Counted from the first letter of the stretch, positions 45,185 to 59,700 are shown. The stretch is 64,000 nucleotides of DNA from Colletes latitarsis (GCF_051014445.1 NC_135134.1:29701672-29765671), one strand, 5' to 3'. Notes: generated by a model from the sequence alone, not told the origin. Program-made: numbers and translations.

Positions 45185-48100
45185 TTGCGTTATCCTCTAA
45201 AATATTGATCGAAACCAAGTTTAATTGACAGTTTTAGTGTGGTACCACATTACTACGTGATCCAAAGCAGAAAAAACCCTCGATCAGGTCAACATGCATG
45301 TTAAAACTGCGAAAGTATGACCCTGATGAGGGCAAATCCCAGACCTATCCCAGACCTAACATGCGTTATCCTCAAAAATATTGATCGAAACCAGGTTTAA
45401 TCGACTGTTTCAGTGTGGTACCACATTACTACGTGGTCCAAACCAGAAAAAAACCCAGGATCTTGTCAACGAGTATGTGAAGTGTGCGAAAGTATGAGTC
45501 TGATGAGGGCAAATCCCAGACCTATCCCAGACCTAACTTGCGTTATCCTCTAAAATATTTATCAAGACCAGGTTTAATTGAATGTTTCAGTGTGTTACCA
45601 CATTACTACGTGATCCAAACCAGTAAAAACACAGGATCCGTTCAACAAGTATGTGAAGAAGGCGAAAGTATGAGTCTGATGAGGGCAAATCCCAGGCCTA
45701 ACCTAGACCTAACATGCGTTATGCTCAATCATATTGATCGAAACCAGGTTTAATCGTCTGTGTCAGTGTGGTACCGCATTACTATGTGATCCAAACCAGA
45801 AAAAAACCCAGGATCTGTTCAACGAGTATGTGAAGTGTGCGAAAGTATGAGTCTGATGAGGGCAAATCCCAGACCTATCCCAGACCTAACATGCGTTATC
45901 CTCAAAAATATTGATCGAAACCAGGTTTAATCGAATGCTTCAGTGTGGTACCACATTACTACGTGGTCCAAACCAGAAAAAAACCCAGGATCTTGTCAAC
46001 GAGTATGTGAAGTGTGCGAAAGTATGAGTCTGATGAGGGCAAATCCCAGACCTATCCCAGACCTAACTTGCGTTATCCTCTAAAATATTTATCAAGACCA
46101 GGTTTAATCGACTGTTTCAGTGTGGTACTACATTACTACGTGATCCAATCCACAAAAAGCCCAGAATCTGCCCATCAAGTATGAGAAATATGCGAAAGTA
46201 CGAGCCTGATGAGAGCAAATCCCAGACCTAACCTAGACCTAACATGCGTTATCCTCAATCATATTGATAGAAACCAGGTTTAATCGTCTGTGTCAGTGTG
46301 GTACCGCATTACTATGTGATCCAAACTAGAAAAAAACCCAGGATCTTGTCAACGAGTATGTGAAGTGTGCGAAAGTATGAGTCTGATGATGGCAAATCCC
46401 AGACCTATCCCAGACCTAACTTGCGTTATCCTCTAAAATATTTATCAAGACCAGGTTTAATTGAATGTTTCAGTGTGTTACCACATTACTACGTGATCCA
46501 AACCAGTAAAAACGCAGGATCCGTTCAACAAGTATGTGAAGAAGGCGAAAGTATGAGTCTGATGAGGGCAAATCCCAGGCCTAACCTAGACCTAACATGC
46601 GTTATGCTCAATCATATTGATCGAAACCAGGTTTAATCGAATGTTTCAGTGTGGTACCACATTACTACGTGGTCCAAACCAGAAAAAAAACCCAGGATCT
46701 TGTCAACGAGTATGTGAAGTGCGCGAAAGTATGAGTCTGATGAGGGCAAATCCCAGACCTATCCCAGACCTAACATGCGTTATCCTCTAAAATATTGATC
46801 GAAACCAAGTTTAATTGACAGTTTTAGTGTGGTACCACATTACTACGTGATCCAAAGCAGAAAAAACCCTCGATCAGGTCAACATGCATGTTAAAACTGC
46901 GAAAGTATGACCCTGATGAGGGCAAATCCCAGACCTATCCCAGACCTAACATGCGTTATCCTCAAAAATATTGATCGAAACCAGGTTTAGTCGACTGTTT
47001 CAGTGTGGTACCACATTACTACGTGGTCCAAACCAGAAAAAAACCCAGGATCTTGTCAACGAGTATGTGAAGTGTGCGAAAGTATGAGTCTGATGAGGGC
47101 AAATCCCAGACCTATCCCAGACCTAACTTGCGTTATCCTCTAAAATATTTATCAAGACCAGGTTTAATTGAATGTTTCAGTGTGTTACCACATTACTACG
47201 TGATCCAAACCAGTAAAAACACAGGATCCGTTCAACAAGTATGTGAAGAAGGCGAAAGTATGAGTCTGATGAGGGCAAATCCCAGGCCTAACCTAGACCT
47301 AACATGCGTTATGCTCAATCATATTGATCGAAACCAGGTTTAATCGTCTGTGTCAGTGTGGTACCGCATTACTATGTGATCCAAACCAGAAAAAAACCCA
47401 GGATCTGTTCAACGAGTATGTGAAGTGTGCGAAAGTATGAGTCTGATGAGGGCAAATCCCAGACCTATCCCAGACCTAACATGCGTTATCCTCAAAAATA
47501 TTGATCGAAACCAGGTTTAATCGAATGCTTCAGTGTGGTACCACATTACTACGTGGTCCAAACCAGAAAAAAACCCAGGATCTTGTCAACGAGTATGTGA
47601 AGTGTGCGAAAGTATGAGTCTGATGAGGGCAAATCCCAGACCTATCCCAGACCTAACTTGCGTTATCCTCTAAAATATTTATCAAGACCAGGTTTAATCG
47701 ACTGTTTCAGTGTGGTACTACATTACTACGTGATCCAATCCACAAAAAGCCCAGAATCTGCCCATCAAGTATGAGAAATATGCGAAAGTACGAGCCTGAT
47801 GAGAGCAAATCCCAGACCTAACCTAGACCTAACATGCGTTATCCTCAATCATATTGATAGAAACCAGGTTTAATCGTCTGTGTCAGTGTGGTACCGCATT
47901 ACTATGTGATCCAAACTAGAAAAAAACCCAGGATCTTGTCAACGAGTATGTGAAGTGTGCGAAAGTATGAGTCTGATGATGGCAAATCCCAGACCTATCC
48001 CAGACCTAACTTGCGTTATCCTCTAAAATATTTATCAAGACCAGGTTTAATTGAATGTTTCAGTGTGTTACCACATTACTACGTGATCCAAACCAGTAAA

Positions 48101-48990
48101 AACACAGGATCCGTTCAACAAGTATGTGAAGAAGGCGAAAGTATGAGTCTGATGAGGGCAAATCCCAGGCCTAACCTAGACCTAACATGCGTTATGCTCA
48201 ATCATATTGATCGAAACCAGGTTTAATCGAATGTTTCAGTGTGGTACCACATTACTACGTGGTCCAAACCAGAAAAAAAACCCAGGATCTTGTCAACGAG
48301 TATGTGAAGTGCGCGAAAGTATGAGTCTGATGAGGGCAAATCCCAGACCTATCCCAGACCTAACATGCGTTATCCTCTAAAATATTGATCGAAACCAAGT
48401 TTAATTGACAGTTTTAGTGTGGTACCACATTACTACGTGATCCAAAGCAGAAAAAACCCTCGATCAGGTCAACATGCATGTTAAAACTGCGAAAGTATGA
48501 CCCTGATGAGGGCAAATCCCAGACCTATCCCAGACCTAACATGCGTTATCCTCAAAAATATTGATCGAAACCAGGTTTAATCGACTGTTTCAGTGTGGTA
48601 CCACATTACTACGTGGTCCAAACCAGAAAAAAACCCAGGATCTTGTCAACGAGTATGTGAAGTGTGCGAAAGTATGAGTCTGATGAGGGCAAATCCCAGA
48701 CCTATCCCAGACCTAACTTGCGTTATCCTCTAAAATATTTATCAAGACCAGGTTTAATTGAATGTTTCAGTGTGTTACCACATTACTACGTGATCCAAAC
48801 CAGTAAAAACACAGGATCCGTTCAACAAGTATGTGAAGAAGGCGAAAGTATGAGTCTGATGAGGGCAAATCCCAGGCCTAACCTAGACCTAACATGCGTT
48901 ATGCTCAATCATATTGATCGAAACCAGGTTTAATCGTCTGTGTCAGTGTGGTACCGCATTACTATGTGATCCAAACCAGAAAAAAACCCA
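45181..48990. repeat. Higher-order repeat: nine monomers, 1590 bp, 2.4 copies
   Basis: Unit 1 runs 45181-46770, unit 2 46771-48360, and a partial third starts at 48361. The period of 1590 holds for many markers (45484/47074/48664; 46367/47957). Differences between units are few, for example AACGCAGG near 46512 against AACACAGG 1590 bp later. The first unit starts at the right flank of element D. Confidence 0.93.
45238..45249. repeat. Perfect 12-bp palindrome TGTGGTACCACA, present in most monomers (example)
   Basis: The sequence equals its own reverse complement and contains a KpnI/Acc65I site. It occurs at the same phase in most monomers. Some subfamilies lose it by single changes (GTGTTACCAC, GTGATACCAC, GTGGTACTAC). 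A dyad repeated at this spacing may be a protein-binding site, but no binder can be named from the sequence. Confidence 0.85.
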
Positions 48991-48998
48991 GGATCTGT

Positions 48999-51900
48999 TC
49001 AACGAGTATGTGAAGTGTGCGAAAGTATGAGTCTGATGAGGGCAAATCCCAGACCTATCCCAGACCTAACTTGCGTTATCCTCTAAAATATTTATCAAGA
49101 CCAGGTTTAATTGAATGTTTCATTGTGATACCACATTACTACGTGATCCAAACCAGTAAAAACACAGGATCCGTTCAACAAGTATGTGAAGAAGGCGAAA
49201 GTATGAGTCTGATGAGGGCAAATCCCAGGCCTAACCTAGACCTAACATGCGTTATGCTCAAAAGTATTGATCGAAACCAGGTTTAATCGACTGTTTCAGT
49301 GTGGTACTACATTACTACGTGATCCAATCCACAAAAAGCCCAGAATCTGCCCATCAAGTATGAGAAATATGCGAAAGTACGAGCCTGATGAGAGCAAATC
49401 CCAGACCTAACCTAGACCTAACATGCGTTACGCTCAAAAATATTGATCGAAACCAGGTTTAATCGACTGTTTCAGTGTCGTACCACATTACTACGTGGTC
49501 CAAACCAGAAAAAAACCCAGGATCTTGTCAACGAGTATGTGAAGTGTGCGAGAGTATGAGTCTGATGAGGGCAAATCCCAGACCTATCCCAGACCTAACT
49601 TGCGTTATCCTCTAAAATATTTATCAAGACCAGGTTTAATTGAATGTTTCATTGTGATACCACATTACTACGTGATCCAAACCAGTAAAAACACAGGATC
49701 CGTTCAACAAGTATGTGAAGAAGGCGAAAGTATGAGTCTGATGAGGGCAAATCCCAGACCTATCCCAGACCTAACTTGCGTTGTCCTCTAAAATATTGAT
49801 GGAAACCAGGTTTAATTGACTGTTTCAGTGTTGTGCTACATTACTACGTGATGCAATCCAGAAATAGCCCAGGATCTAGCCATGAAGTATGAGAAATATG
49901 CGAAAGTATGAGCCTGATGAGGGCAAATCCTAGACCTAAGCCAGACATAACTTGCGTTATCCTCTAAAATATTTATCAAGACCAGGTTTAATTGAATGTG
50001 TCAGAGTGGTACCACATTACTACGAGAACCAAACCAGTAAAAACACAGGATCGTCCAACAAGTATGTGAAGAATGCGAAAGTATGAGTCTGATGAGTGAA
50101 ATTCCCAGGACTAACCTAGACCTAACATGCGTTATCCTCAATCATATTGATCGAAACCAGGTTTAATCGACTGTGTCAGTGTGGTACCGCATTACTACGT
50201 GATCCAAACCAGAAAAAAACCCAGGATCTGTTCAACAAGTATGTGGAGTATGCGAAAGTATGTGTCTGATGAGGGCTAATCCCAGGCCCAACCTAGACAT
50301 AACATGCGTTATCCTCTAAAATAATGATCGAAACCAGGTTGAATGGACTGTTTCAGTGTGGTACCACATTACTGCGTGATCCAAACCAGGAAAAACCCAG
50401 GATCTAGCCATCAAGTATGAGAAATATGCGAAAGAATGAGCCTGATGAGAGCAAATCCCAGACCTACCCTAGACCTAACATGTGTTATCCTCAAAAATAT
50501 TGATCGAAACCAGGTTTAATGGACTGTTTCACTGTGGTACCACATTACTACGTGATCCAATCCAGGAAAAGCCCAGGATCTAGCCATGAAGTATTAGAAA
50601 TATGCGAAAGTATGACCCTGATGAGGGCAAATCCTAGACCTTACCCTGACCTAACATGCGTTATCCTCTAAAATATTTATCAAGACCAGGTTTAATTGAA
50701 TGTTTCAATGTGGTACCACATTACTACGTGATCCAAGCCAGTAAAAACACAGGATCCGTTCAACAAGTATGTGAAGTATGCGAAAGTATGAGTCTGATGA
50801 GGGCTAATCCCAGGCCTTACCCTGACCTAACATGCGTTATCCTCTAAAATATTTATCAAGACCAGGTTTAATTGAATGTTTCAGTGTGGTACCACATTGC
50901 TACGTGATCCAAACCAGTAAAAACACAGGATCCGTTCAACAAGTATGAGAAATATGCGAAAGAATGAGCCTGATGAGAGCAAATCCCAGACCTAACCTGG
51001 ACCTAACATGTGTTATCCTCAAAAATATTGATCGAAACCAGGTTTAATCGACTGTCTCAGTGTGGTACCACATTACTACGTGATCCAAACCAGTAAAAAC
51101 CCAGGATCTGTTCAAGAAGTATGTGAAAACCGCGATAGTATGAGCCTGATGAGGGCGAATCCCAGACCTTACCTAGACCTAACATGTATTATCCTCAAAA
51201 ATATTGATCGAAACCAGGTTTAATCGACTGTTTCAGTGTGGTACCACATTACTACGTGATCCAAACCAGAAAAAACCCAGGATCTGTTCAAGAAGTATGT
51301 GAAGAATGCGAATGTATGAGTATGATGAGGGCAAATCCCAGGCCTAACCTAGACCTAACATGCGTTATCCTCTAAAATATTGATCGAAACCAAGTTTAAT
51401 TGACAGTTTTAGTGTGGTACCACACTACTACGTGATCCAAAGCAGAAAAAACCCTCGATCAGGTCAACATGCATGTTAAAACTGCGAAAGTATGACCCTG
51501 ATGAGGGCAAATCCCAGACCTATCCCAGACCTAACATGCGTTATCCTCAAAAATATTGATCGAAACCAGGTTTAATCGACTGTTTCAGTGTGGTACCACA
51601 TTACTACGTGGTCCAAACCAGAAAAAAACCCAGGATCTTGTCAACGAGTATGTGAAGTGTGCGAAAGTATGAGTCTGATGAGGGCAAATCCCAGACCTAT
51701 CCCAGACCTAACTTGCGTTATCCTCTAAAATATTTATCAAGACCAGGCTTAATTGAATGTTTCAGTGTGTTACCACATTACTACGTGATCCAAACCAGTA
51801 AAAACACAGGATCCGTTCAACAAGTATGTGAAGAAGGCGAAAGTATGAGTCTGATGAGGGCAAATCCCAGGCCTAACCTAGACCTAACATGCGTTATGCT

Positions 51901-53384
51901 CAATCATATTGATCGAAACCAGGTTTAATCGTCTGTGTCAGTGTGGTACCGCATTACTATGTGATCCAAACCAGAAAAAAACCCAGGATCTGTTCAACGA
52001 GTATGTGAAGTGTGCGAAAGTATGAGTCTGATGAGGGCAAATCCCAGACCTATCCCAGACCTAACATGCGTTATCCTCAAAAATATTGATCGAAACCAAG
52101 TTTAATCGAATGCTTCAGTGTGGTACCACATTACTACGTGGTCCAAACCAGAAAAAAACCCAGGATCTTGTCAACGAGTATGTGAAGTGTGCGAAAGTAT
52201 GAGTCTGATGAGGGCAAATCCCAGACCTATCCCAGACCTAACTTGCGTTATCCTCTAAAATATTGATCGAAACCAAGTTTAATTGACAGTTTTAGTGTGG
52301 TACCACATTACTACGTGATCCAAGGCAGAAAAAACCCTCGATCAGGTCAACATGCATGTTAAAACTGCGAAAGTATGACCCTGATGAGGGCAAATCCCAG
52401 ACCTATCCCAGACCTAACATGCGTTATCCTCAAAAATATTGATCGAAACCAGGTTTAATCGACTGTTTCAGTGTGGTACCACATTACTACGTGGTCCAAA
52501 CCAGAAAAAAACCCAGGATCTTGTCAACGAGTATGTGAAGTGTGCGAAAGTATGAGTCTGATGAGGGCAAATCCCAGACCTATCCCAGACCTAACTTGCG
52601 TTATCCTCTAAAATATTTATCAAGACCAGGTTTAATTGAATGTTTCAGTGTGTTACCACATTACTACGTGATCCAAACCAGTAAAAACACAGGATCCGTT
52701 CAACAAGTATGTGAAGAAGGCGAAAGTATGAGTCTGATGAGGGCAAATCCCAGGCCTAACCTAGACCTAACATGCGTTATGCTCAATCATATTGATCGAA
52801 ACCAGGTTTAATCGTCTGTGTCAGTGTGGTACCGCATTACTATGTGATCCAAACCAGAAAAAAACCCAGGATCTGTTCAACGAGTATGTGAAGTGTGCGA
52901 AAGTATGAGTCTGATGAGGGCAAATCCCAGACCTATCCCAGACCTAACATGCGTTATCCTCAAAAATATTGATCGAAACCAGGTTTAATCGAATGCTTCA
53001 GTGTGGTACCACATTACTACGTGGTCCAAACCAGAAAAAAACCCAGGATCTTGTCAACGAGTATGTGAAGTGTGCGAAAGTATGAGTCTGATGAGGGCAA
53101 ATCCCAGACCTATCCCAGACCTAACTTGCGTTATCCTCTAAAATATTTATCAAGACCAGGTTTAATCGACTGTTTCAGTGTGGTACTACATTACTACGTG
53201 ATCCAATCCACAAAAAGCCCAGAATCTGCCCATCAAGTATGAGAAATATGCGAAAGTACGAGCCTGATGAGAGCAAATCCCAGACCTAACCTAGACCTAA
53301 CATGCGTTATCCTCAATCATATTGATAGAAACCAGGTTTAATCGTCTGTGTCAGTGTGGTACCGCATTACTATGTGATCCAAAC
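48999..53384. repeat. Segmental duplication partner carrying the empty site of element D
   Basis: Uninterrupted counterpart of 36750-39993 plus 45185-46326. One visible difference near the junction is CCAAGGCAG at about 52320 against CCAAAGCAG at about 45262. Confidence 0.92.
52229..52242. other. Empty paralogous target site for element D
   Basis: A single ATCCCAGACCTAAC followed by TTGCGTTATCC in a context identical to both flanks of D. It shows that the 14-bp repeat at the ends of D is a true target duplication and that the insertion removed no target bases. Confidence 0.95.
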
Positions 53385-56300
53385 CAGAAAAAAACCCAGG
53401 ATCTGTTCAACGAGTACGTGAAGTGTTGCGAAGCTTTGAATCTGATGAGGGCAAATCTCAGAACTATCCCAGGCCTAACATGCGTTATCCTCTAAAATAT
53501 ATATCAAGACCAGGTTTAATTGAATGTTTCAGTGTGGTACCGCATTACTACGTGATCCAAACCAGTAAAAACACAGGATCCGTTCAACAAGTATGTGAAG
53601 AAGGCGAAAGTATGAGTCTGATGAGGGCAAATCCCAGGCCTAACGTAGACCTAACATGCGTTATCCTCTAAAATATTTATCAAGACCAGGTTTACTTGAA
53701 TGTTTCAGCGTGGTACCACATTACTACGTGATCCAAACCAGTAAGAACACAGGATCCGTTCAGCAAGTATGCGAAGAAAGCGAAAGTATGAGTCTGATGA
53801 TAGAAAATCCCAGGCCTAACGTAGACCTAACATGCGTTATCCTCAAAAATATTGATCGAAACCAGGTTTAATCGACTGTTTCAGTGTGGTACCACATTAC
53901 TACGTGATCCAAACCAGAAAAAAACCCAGGATCTGTTCAACAAGTATGTGAAGTATGCGAAAGTATGAGTCTGATGAGGGCTAATGCCAGGCCTAACCTA
54001 GACATAACATGCGTTATCCTCAAAAATATTGATCGAAACCAGGTTTAATCGACTGTTTCAGTGTGGTACCACATTACTACGTGATCTAAACCAGAAAAAA
54101 ACCCAGGATCTGTTCAACGAGTATGTGAAGTGTGCGAAACTTTGAGTCTGGTGAGGGCAAATCTCAGAACTATCCCAGACCTAACATGCGTTATCCTCTA
54201 AAATAGTGATCGATACCAGGGTTAATTGACTGTTTCAGTGTGGTTCTACATTACTACGTGATCCAATCCAGAAAAAGCCCAGGATCTAGCCATCAAGTAT
54301 GAGAAATATGCGAAAGAATGAGCCTGATGAGAGCAAATCCCAGACCTAACCTAGACCTAACATGTGTTATCCTCAAAAATATTGATCGAAACCAGGTTTA
54401 ATGGACTGGTTCATTGTGGTACTACATTACTACGTGATCCAATCCAGAAAGAGCCCAGGATCTAGCCATGAAGTATTAGAAATATGCGAAAGTATGAGCC
54501 TGATGAGGGCAAATCCTAGACCTTACCCTGACCTAACATGCGTTATCCTCTAAAATATTTATCAAGACCAGGTTTAATTGAATGTTTCAGTGTGGTACCA
54601 CATTACTACGTGATCCAAACCAGTAACAACACAGGATCCGTTCAACAAGTATGCGAAGAATGCGAAAGTATGAGTCTGATGATAGAAAATCCCAGGCCTA
54701 ACCTAGACCTAACATGCGTTATCCTCAAAAATATTGATCGAAACCAGGTTTAATCGACTGTTTCAGTGTGGTACCACATTACTACGTGATCCAAACCAGA
54801 AAAAAACCCAGGATCTGTTCAACAAGTATGTGAAGTATGCGAAAGTATGAGTCTGATGAGAGCTAATCCCAGGCCTAACCGAGACATAACATGCGTTATC
54901 CTCTACAATATTGATCGAAACCAGGTTGAGTGGACTGTTTCAGTGTGGTACCACACTACTGCGTGATCCAAACCAGAAAAAACCCAGGATCTGTTCAACA
55001 AGTATGTGAAGTATGCGAAAGTATGAGTCTGGTGAGGGCCAATCCCAGGCCTAACCCAGACCTAACTTGCGTTGTCCTCTAAAATATTGATGGAAACCAG
55101 GTTTAATTGTCAGTTTCAGTGTTGTACTACATTACTACGTGATGCAATCCGGAAATAGCCCAGGATCTAGCCATGAAGTATGAGAAATATGCGAAAGTAT
55201 GAGCCTGATGGGGGCAAATCCTAGACCTAACCCAGACATAACTTGCGTTATCCTCTAAAATATTGATCGAAACCAGGTTTAATTGACTGCTTCAGTGTGG
55301 TGCCACATTACTACGTGATCCAATCTATAAATAGCCCAGGATCTAGCCATGAAGTATGAGAAATATGCGAAAGTATGGGTCTGATGGGGGCAAATCCCAG
55401 TCCTAACCTAGACCTAGCATGCGTTATCCTCTAAAATATTTATCAAGACAAGGTTTAATTGAATGTGTCAGTGTGGTACAACATTACTACGTGAACCAGA
55501 CCAGTAAAAACACAGGACCCGTTCAACAAGTATGTGAAGTATGCGAAAGTATGAGTCTGATGAAGGCTAATCCCAGGCCTAAACTAGACATAACATGCGT
55601 TATCCTCTAAAATATTGATCGAAACCAGGTTTAATCGACTGTTTCAGTGTGGTACCACATTACTGCGTGATCCAAACCAGGGAAAACCCAGAATCTAGCC
55701 ATCAAGTATGAGAAATATGCGGAAGAATGAGCCTGATGAGAGCAAATCCCAGACCTAACCCAGACCTAACATGTGTTATCCTCAAAAATATTGATCGAAA
55801 CCAGGTTTAATCGACTGTTTCAGTGTGGTACCACATTACTACGTGATCCAAACCAGAAAAAACCCAGGATCTTTCAAGAAGTATGTGAAAAACGCGAAAG
55901 TATGAGCCTGATGAGGGCGAATCCCAGACCTTACCTAGACCTAACATGTATTATCCTCAAAAATATTGATCGAAACCAGGTTTAATCGACTGTTTCAGTG
56001 TGGTACCACATTACTACGTGATCCAAACCAGAAAAAACCCAGGATCTGTTCAAGAAGTATGTGAAGAATGCGAATGTATGAGTATGATGAGGGCAAATCC
56101 CAGGCCTAACCTAGACCTAACATGCGTTATCCTCTAAAATATTGATCGAAACCAAGTTTAATTGACAGTTTTAGTGTGGTACAACTTTACTACGTGATCC
56201 AAAGCAGAAAAAACCCTCGATCAGGTCAACATGCATGTTAAAACTGCGAAAGTATGACCCTGATGAGGGCAAATCCCAGACCTATCCCAGACCTAACATG

Positions 56301-56728
56301 CGTTATCCTCAAAAATATTGATCGAAACCAGGTTTAATCGACTGTTTCAGTGTGGTACCACATTACTACGTGGTCCAAACCAGAAAAAAACCCAGGATCT
56401 TGTCAACGAGTATGTGAAGTGTGCGAAAGTATGAGTCTGATGAGGGCAAATCCCAGACCTATCCCAGACCTAACTTGCGTTATCCTCTAAAATATTTATC
56501 AAGACCAGGTTTAATTGAATGTTTCATTGTGATACCACATTACTACGTGATCCAAACCAGTAAAAACACAGGATCCGTTCAACAAGTATGTGAAGAAGGC
56601 GAAAGTATGTGTCTGATGAGGGCAAATCCCAGGCCTAACCTAGACCTAACATGCGTTATGCTCAAAAGTATTGATCGAAACCAGGTTTAATCGACTGTTT
56701 CAGTGTGGTACTACATTACTACGTGATC
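53113..56728. repeat. Segmental duplication (partner 29760-33376)
   Basis: Second copy of the block described at 29760. Part of it recurs a third time at about 61064-62900. Confidence 0.9.
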
Positions 56729-59700
56729 CAATCCACAAAAAGCCCAGAATCTGCCCATCAAGTATGAGAAATATGCGAAAGTACGAGCCTGATGAGAGCA
56801 AATCCCAGACCTAACCTAGACCTAACATGCGTTACGCTCAAAAATATTGATCGAAACCAGGTTTAATCGACTGTTTCAGTGTCGTACCACATTACTACGT
56901 GGTCCAAACCAGAAAAAAACCCAGGATCTTGTCAACGAGTATGTGAAGTGTGCGAGAGTATGAGTCTGATGAGGGCAAATCCCAGACCTATCCCAGACCT
57001 AACTTGCGTTATCCTCTAAAATATTTATCAAGACCAGGTTTAATTGAATGTTTCATTGTGATACCACATTACTACGTGATCCAAACCAGTAAAAACACAG
57101 GATCCGTTCAACAAGTATGTGAAGAAGGCGAAAGTATGAGTCTGATGAGGGCAAATCCCAGACCTATCCCAGACCTAACTTGCGTTGTCCTCTAAAATAT
57201 TGATGGAAACCAGGTTTAATTGACTGTTTCAGTGTTGTGCTACATTACTACGTGATGCAATCCAGAAATAGCCCAGGATCTAGCCATGAAGTATGAGAAA
57301 TATGCGAAAGTATGAGCCTGATGAGGGCAAATCCTAGACCTAAGCCAGACATAACTTGCGTTATCCTCTAAAATATTTATCAAGACCAGGTTTGATTGAA
57401 TGTGTCAGAGTGGTACCACATTACTACGAGAACCAAACCAGTAAAAACACAGGATCGTCCAACAAGTATGTGAAGAATGCGAAAGTATGAGTCTGATGAG
57501 TGAAATTCCCAGGACTAACCTAGACCTAACATGCGTTATCCTCAATCATATTGATCGAAACCAGGTTTAATCGACTGTGTCAGTGTGGTACCGCATTACT
57601 ACGTGATCCAATCCAGGAAGAGCCCAGGATCTAGCCATGAAGTATTAGAAATATGCGAAAGTATGACCCTGATGAGGGCAAATCCTAGACCTTACCCTGA
57701 CCTAACATGCGTTATCCTCTAAAATATTTATCAAGACCAGGTTTAATTGAATGTTTCAATGTGGTACCACATTACTACGTGATCCAAGCCAGTAAAAACA
57801 CAGGATCCGTTCAACAAGTATGTGAAGTATGCGAAAGTATGAGTCTGATGAGGGCTAATCCCAGGCCTTACCCTGACCTAACATGCGTTATCCTCTAAAA
57901 TATTTATCAAGACCAGGTTTAATTGAATGTTTCAGTGTGGTACCACATTACTACGTGATCCAAACCAGTAAAAACACAGGATCCGTTCAACAAGTATGAG
58001 AAATATGCGAAAGAATGAGCCTGATGAGAGCAAATCCCAGACCTAACCTGGACCTAACATGTGTTATCCTCAAAAATATTGATCGAAACCAGGTTTAATC
58101 GACTGTCTCAGTGTGGTACCACATTACTACGTGATCCAAACCAGTAAAAACCCAGGATCTGTTCAAGAAGTATGTGAAAACCGCGATAGTATGAGCCTGA
58201 TGAGGGCGAATCCCAGACCTTACCTAGACCTAACATGTATTATCCTCAAAAATATTGATCGAAACCAGGTTTAATCGACTGTTTCAGTGTGGTACCACAT
58301 TACTACGTGATCCAAACCAGAAAAAACCCAGGATCTGTTCAAGAAGTATGTGAAGAATGCGAATGTATGAGTATGATGAGGGCAAATCCCAGGCCTAACC
58401 TAGACCTAACATGCGTTATCCTCTAAAATATTGATCGAAACCAAGTTTAATTGACAGTTTTAGTGTGGTACCACATTACTACGTGATCCAAAGCAGAAAA
58501 AACCCTCGATCAGGTCAACATGCATGTTAAAACTGCGAAAGTATGACCCTTGTGAGGGCAAATCCCAGACCTATCCCAGACCTAACATGCGTTATCCTCA
58601 AAAATATTGATCGAAACCAGGTTTAATCGACTGTTTCAGTGTGGTACCACATTACTACGTGGTCCAAACTAGAAAAAAACCCAGGATCTTGTCAACGAGT
58701 ATGTGAAGTGTGCGAAAGTATGAGTCTGATGATGGCAAATCCCAGACCTATCCCAGACCTAACTTGCGTTATCCTCTAAAATATTTATCAAGACCAGGTT
58801 TAATTGAATGTTTCAGTGTGTTACCACATTACTACGTGATCCAAACCAGTAAAAACACAGGATCCGTTCAACAAGTATGTGAAGAAGGCGAAAGTATGAG
58901 TCTGATGAGGGCAAATCCCAGGCCTAACCTAGACCTAACATGCGTTATGCTCAATCATATTGATCGAAACCAGGTTTAATCGTCTGTGTCAGTGTGGTAC
59001 CGCATTACTATGTGATCCAAACCAGAAAAAAACCCAGGATCTGTTCAACGAGTATGTGAAGTGTGCGAAAGTATGAGTCTGATGAGGGCAAATCCCAGAC
59101 CTATCCCGGACCTAACATGCGTTATCCTCAAAAATATTGATCGAAACCAGGTTTAATCGAATGTTTCAGTGTGGTACCACATTACTACGTGGTCCAAACC
59201 AGAAAAAAACCCAGGATCTTGTCAACGAGTATGTGAAGTGTGCGAAAGTATGAGTCTGATGAGGGCAAATCCCAGACCTATCCCAGACCTAACTTGCGTT
59301 ATCCTCTAAAATATTTATCAAGACCAGGTTTAATTGAATGTTTCAGTGTGGTACCACATTACTACGTGATCCAAACCAGTAAAAACACAGGATCCGTTCA
59401 ACAAGTATGAGAAATATGCGAAAGAATGAGCCTGATGAGAGCAAATCCCAGACCTAACCTGGACCTAACATGTGTTATCCTCAAAAATATTGATCGAAAC
59501 CAGGTTTAATCGACTGTCTCAGTGTGGTACCACATTACTACGTGATCCAAACCAGTAAAAACCCAGGATCTGTTCAAGAAGTATGTGAAAACCGCGATAG
59601 TATGAGCCTGATGAGGGCGAATCCCAGACCTTACCTAGACCTAACATGTATTATCCTCAAAAATATTGATCGAAACCAGGTTTAATCGACTGTTTCAGTG

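Noticed and set aside
45484..45753. Recurrent 63-92-codon frames in the satellite, e.g. MRKYESDEGKSQTYPRP
   Set aside because: They recur at the monomer phase, begin and end inside satellite sequence, and vary with monomer subtype. They look like by-products of a repeat with few stops in one frame.
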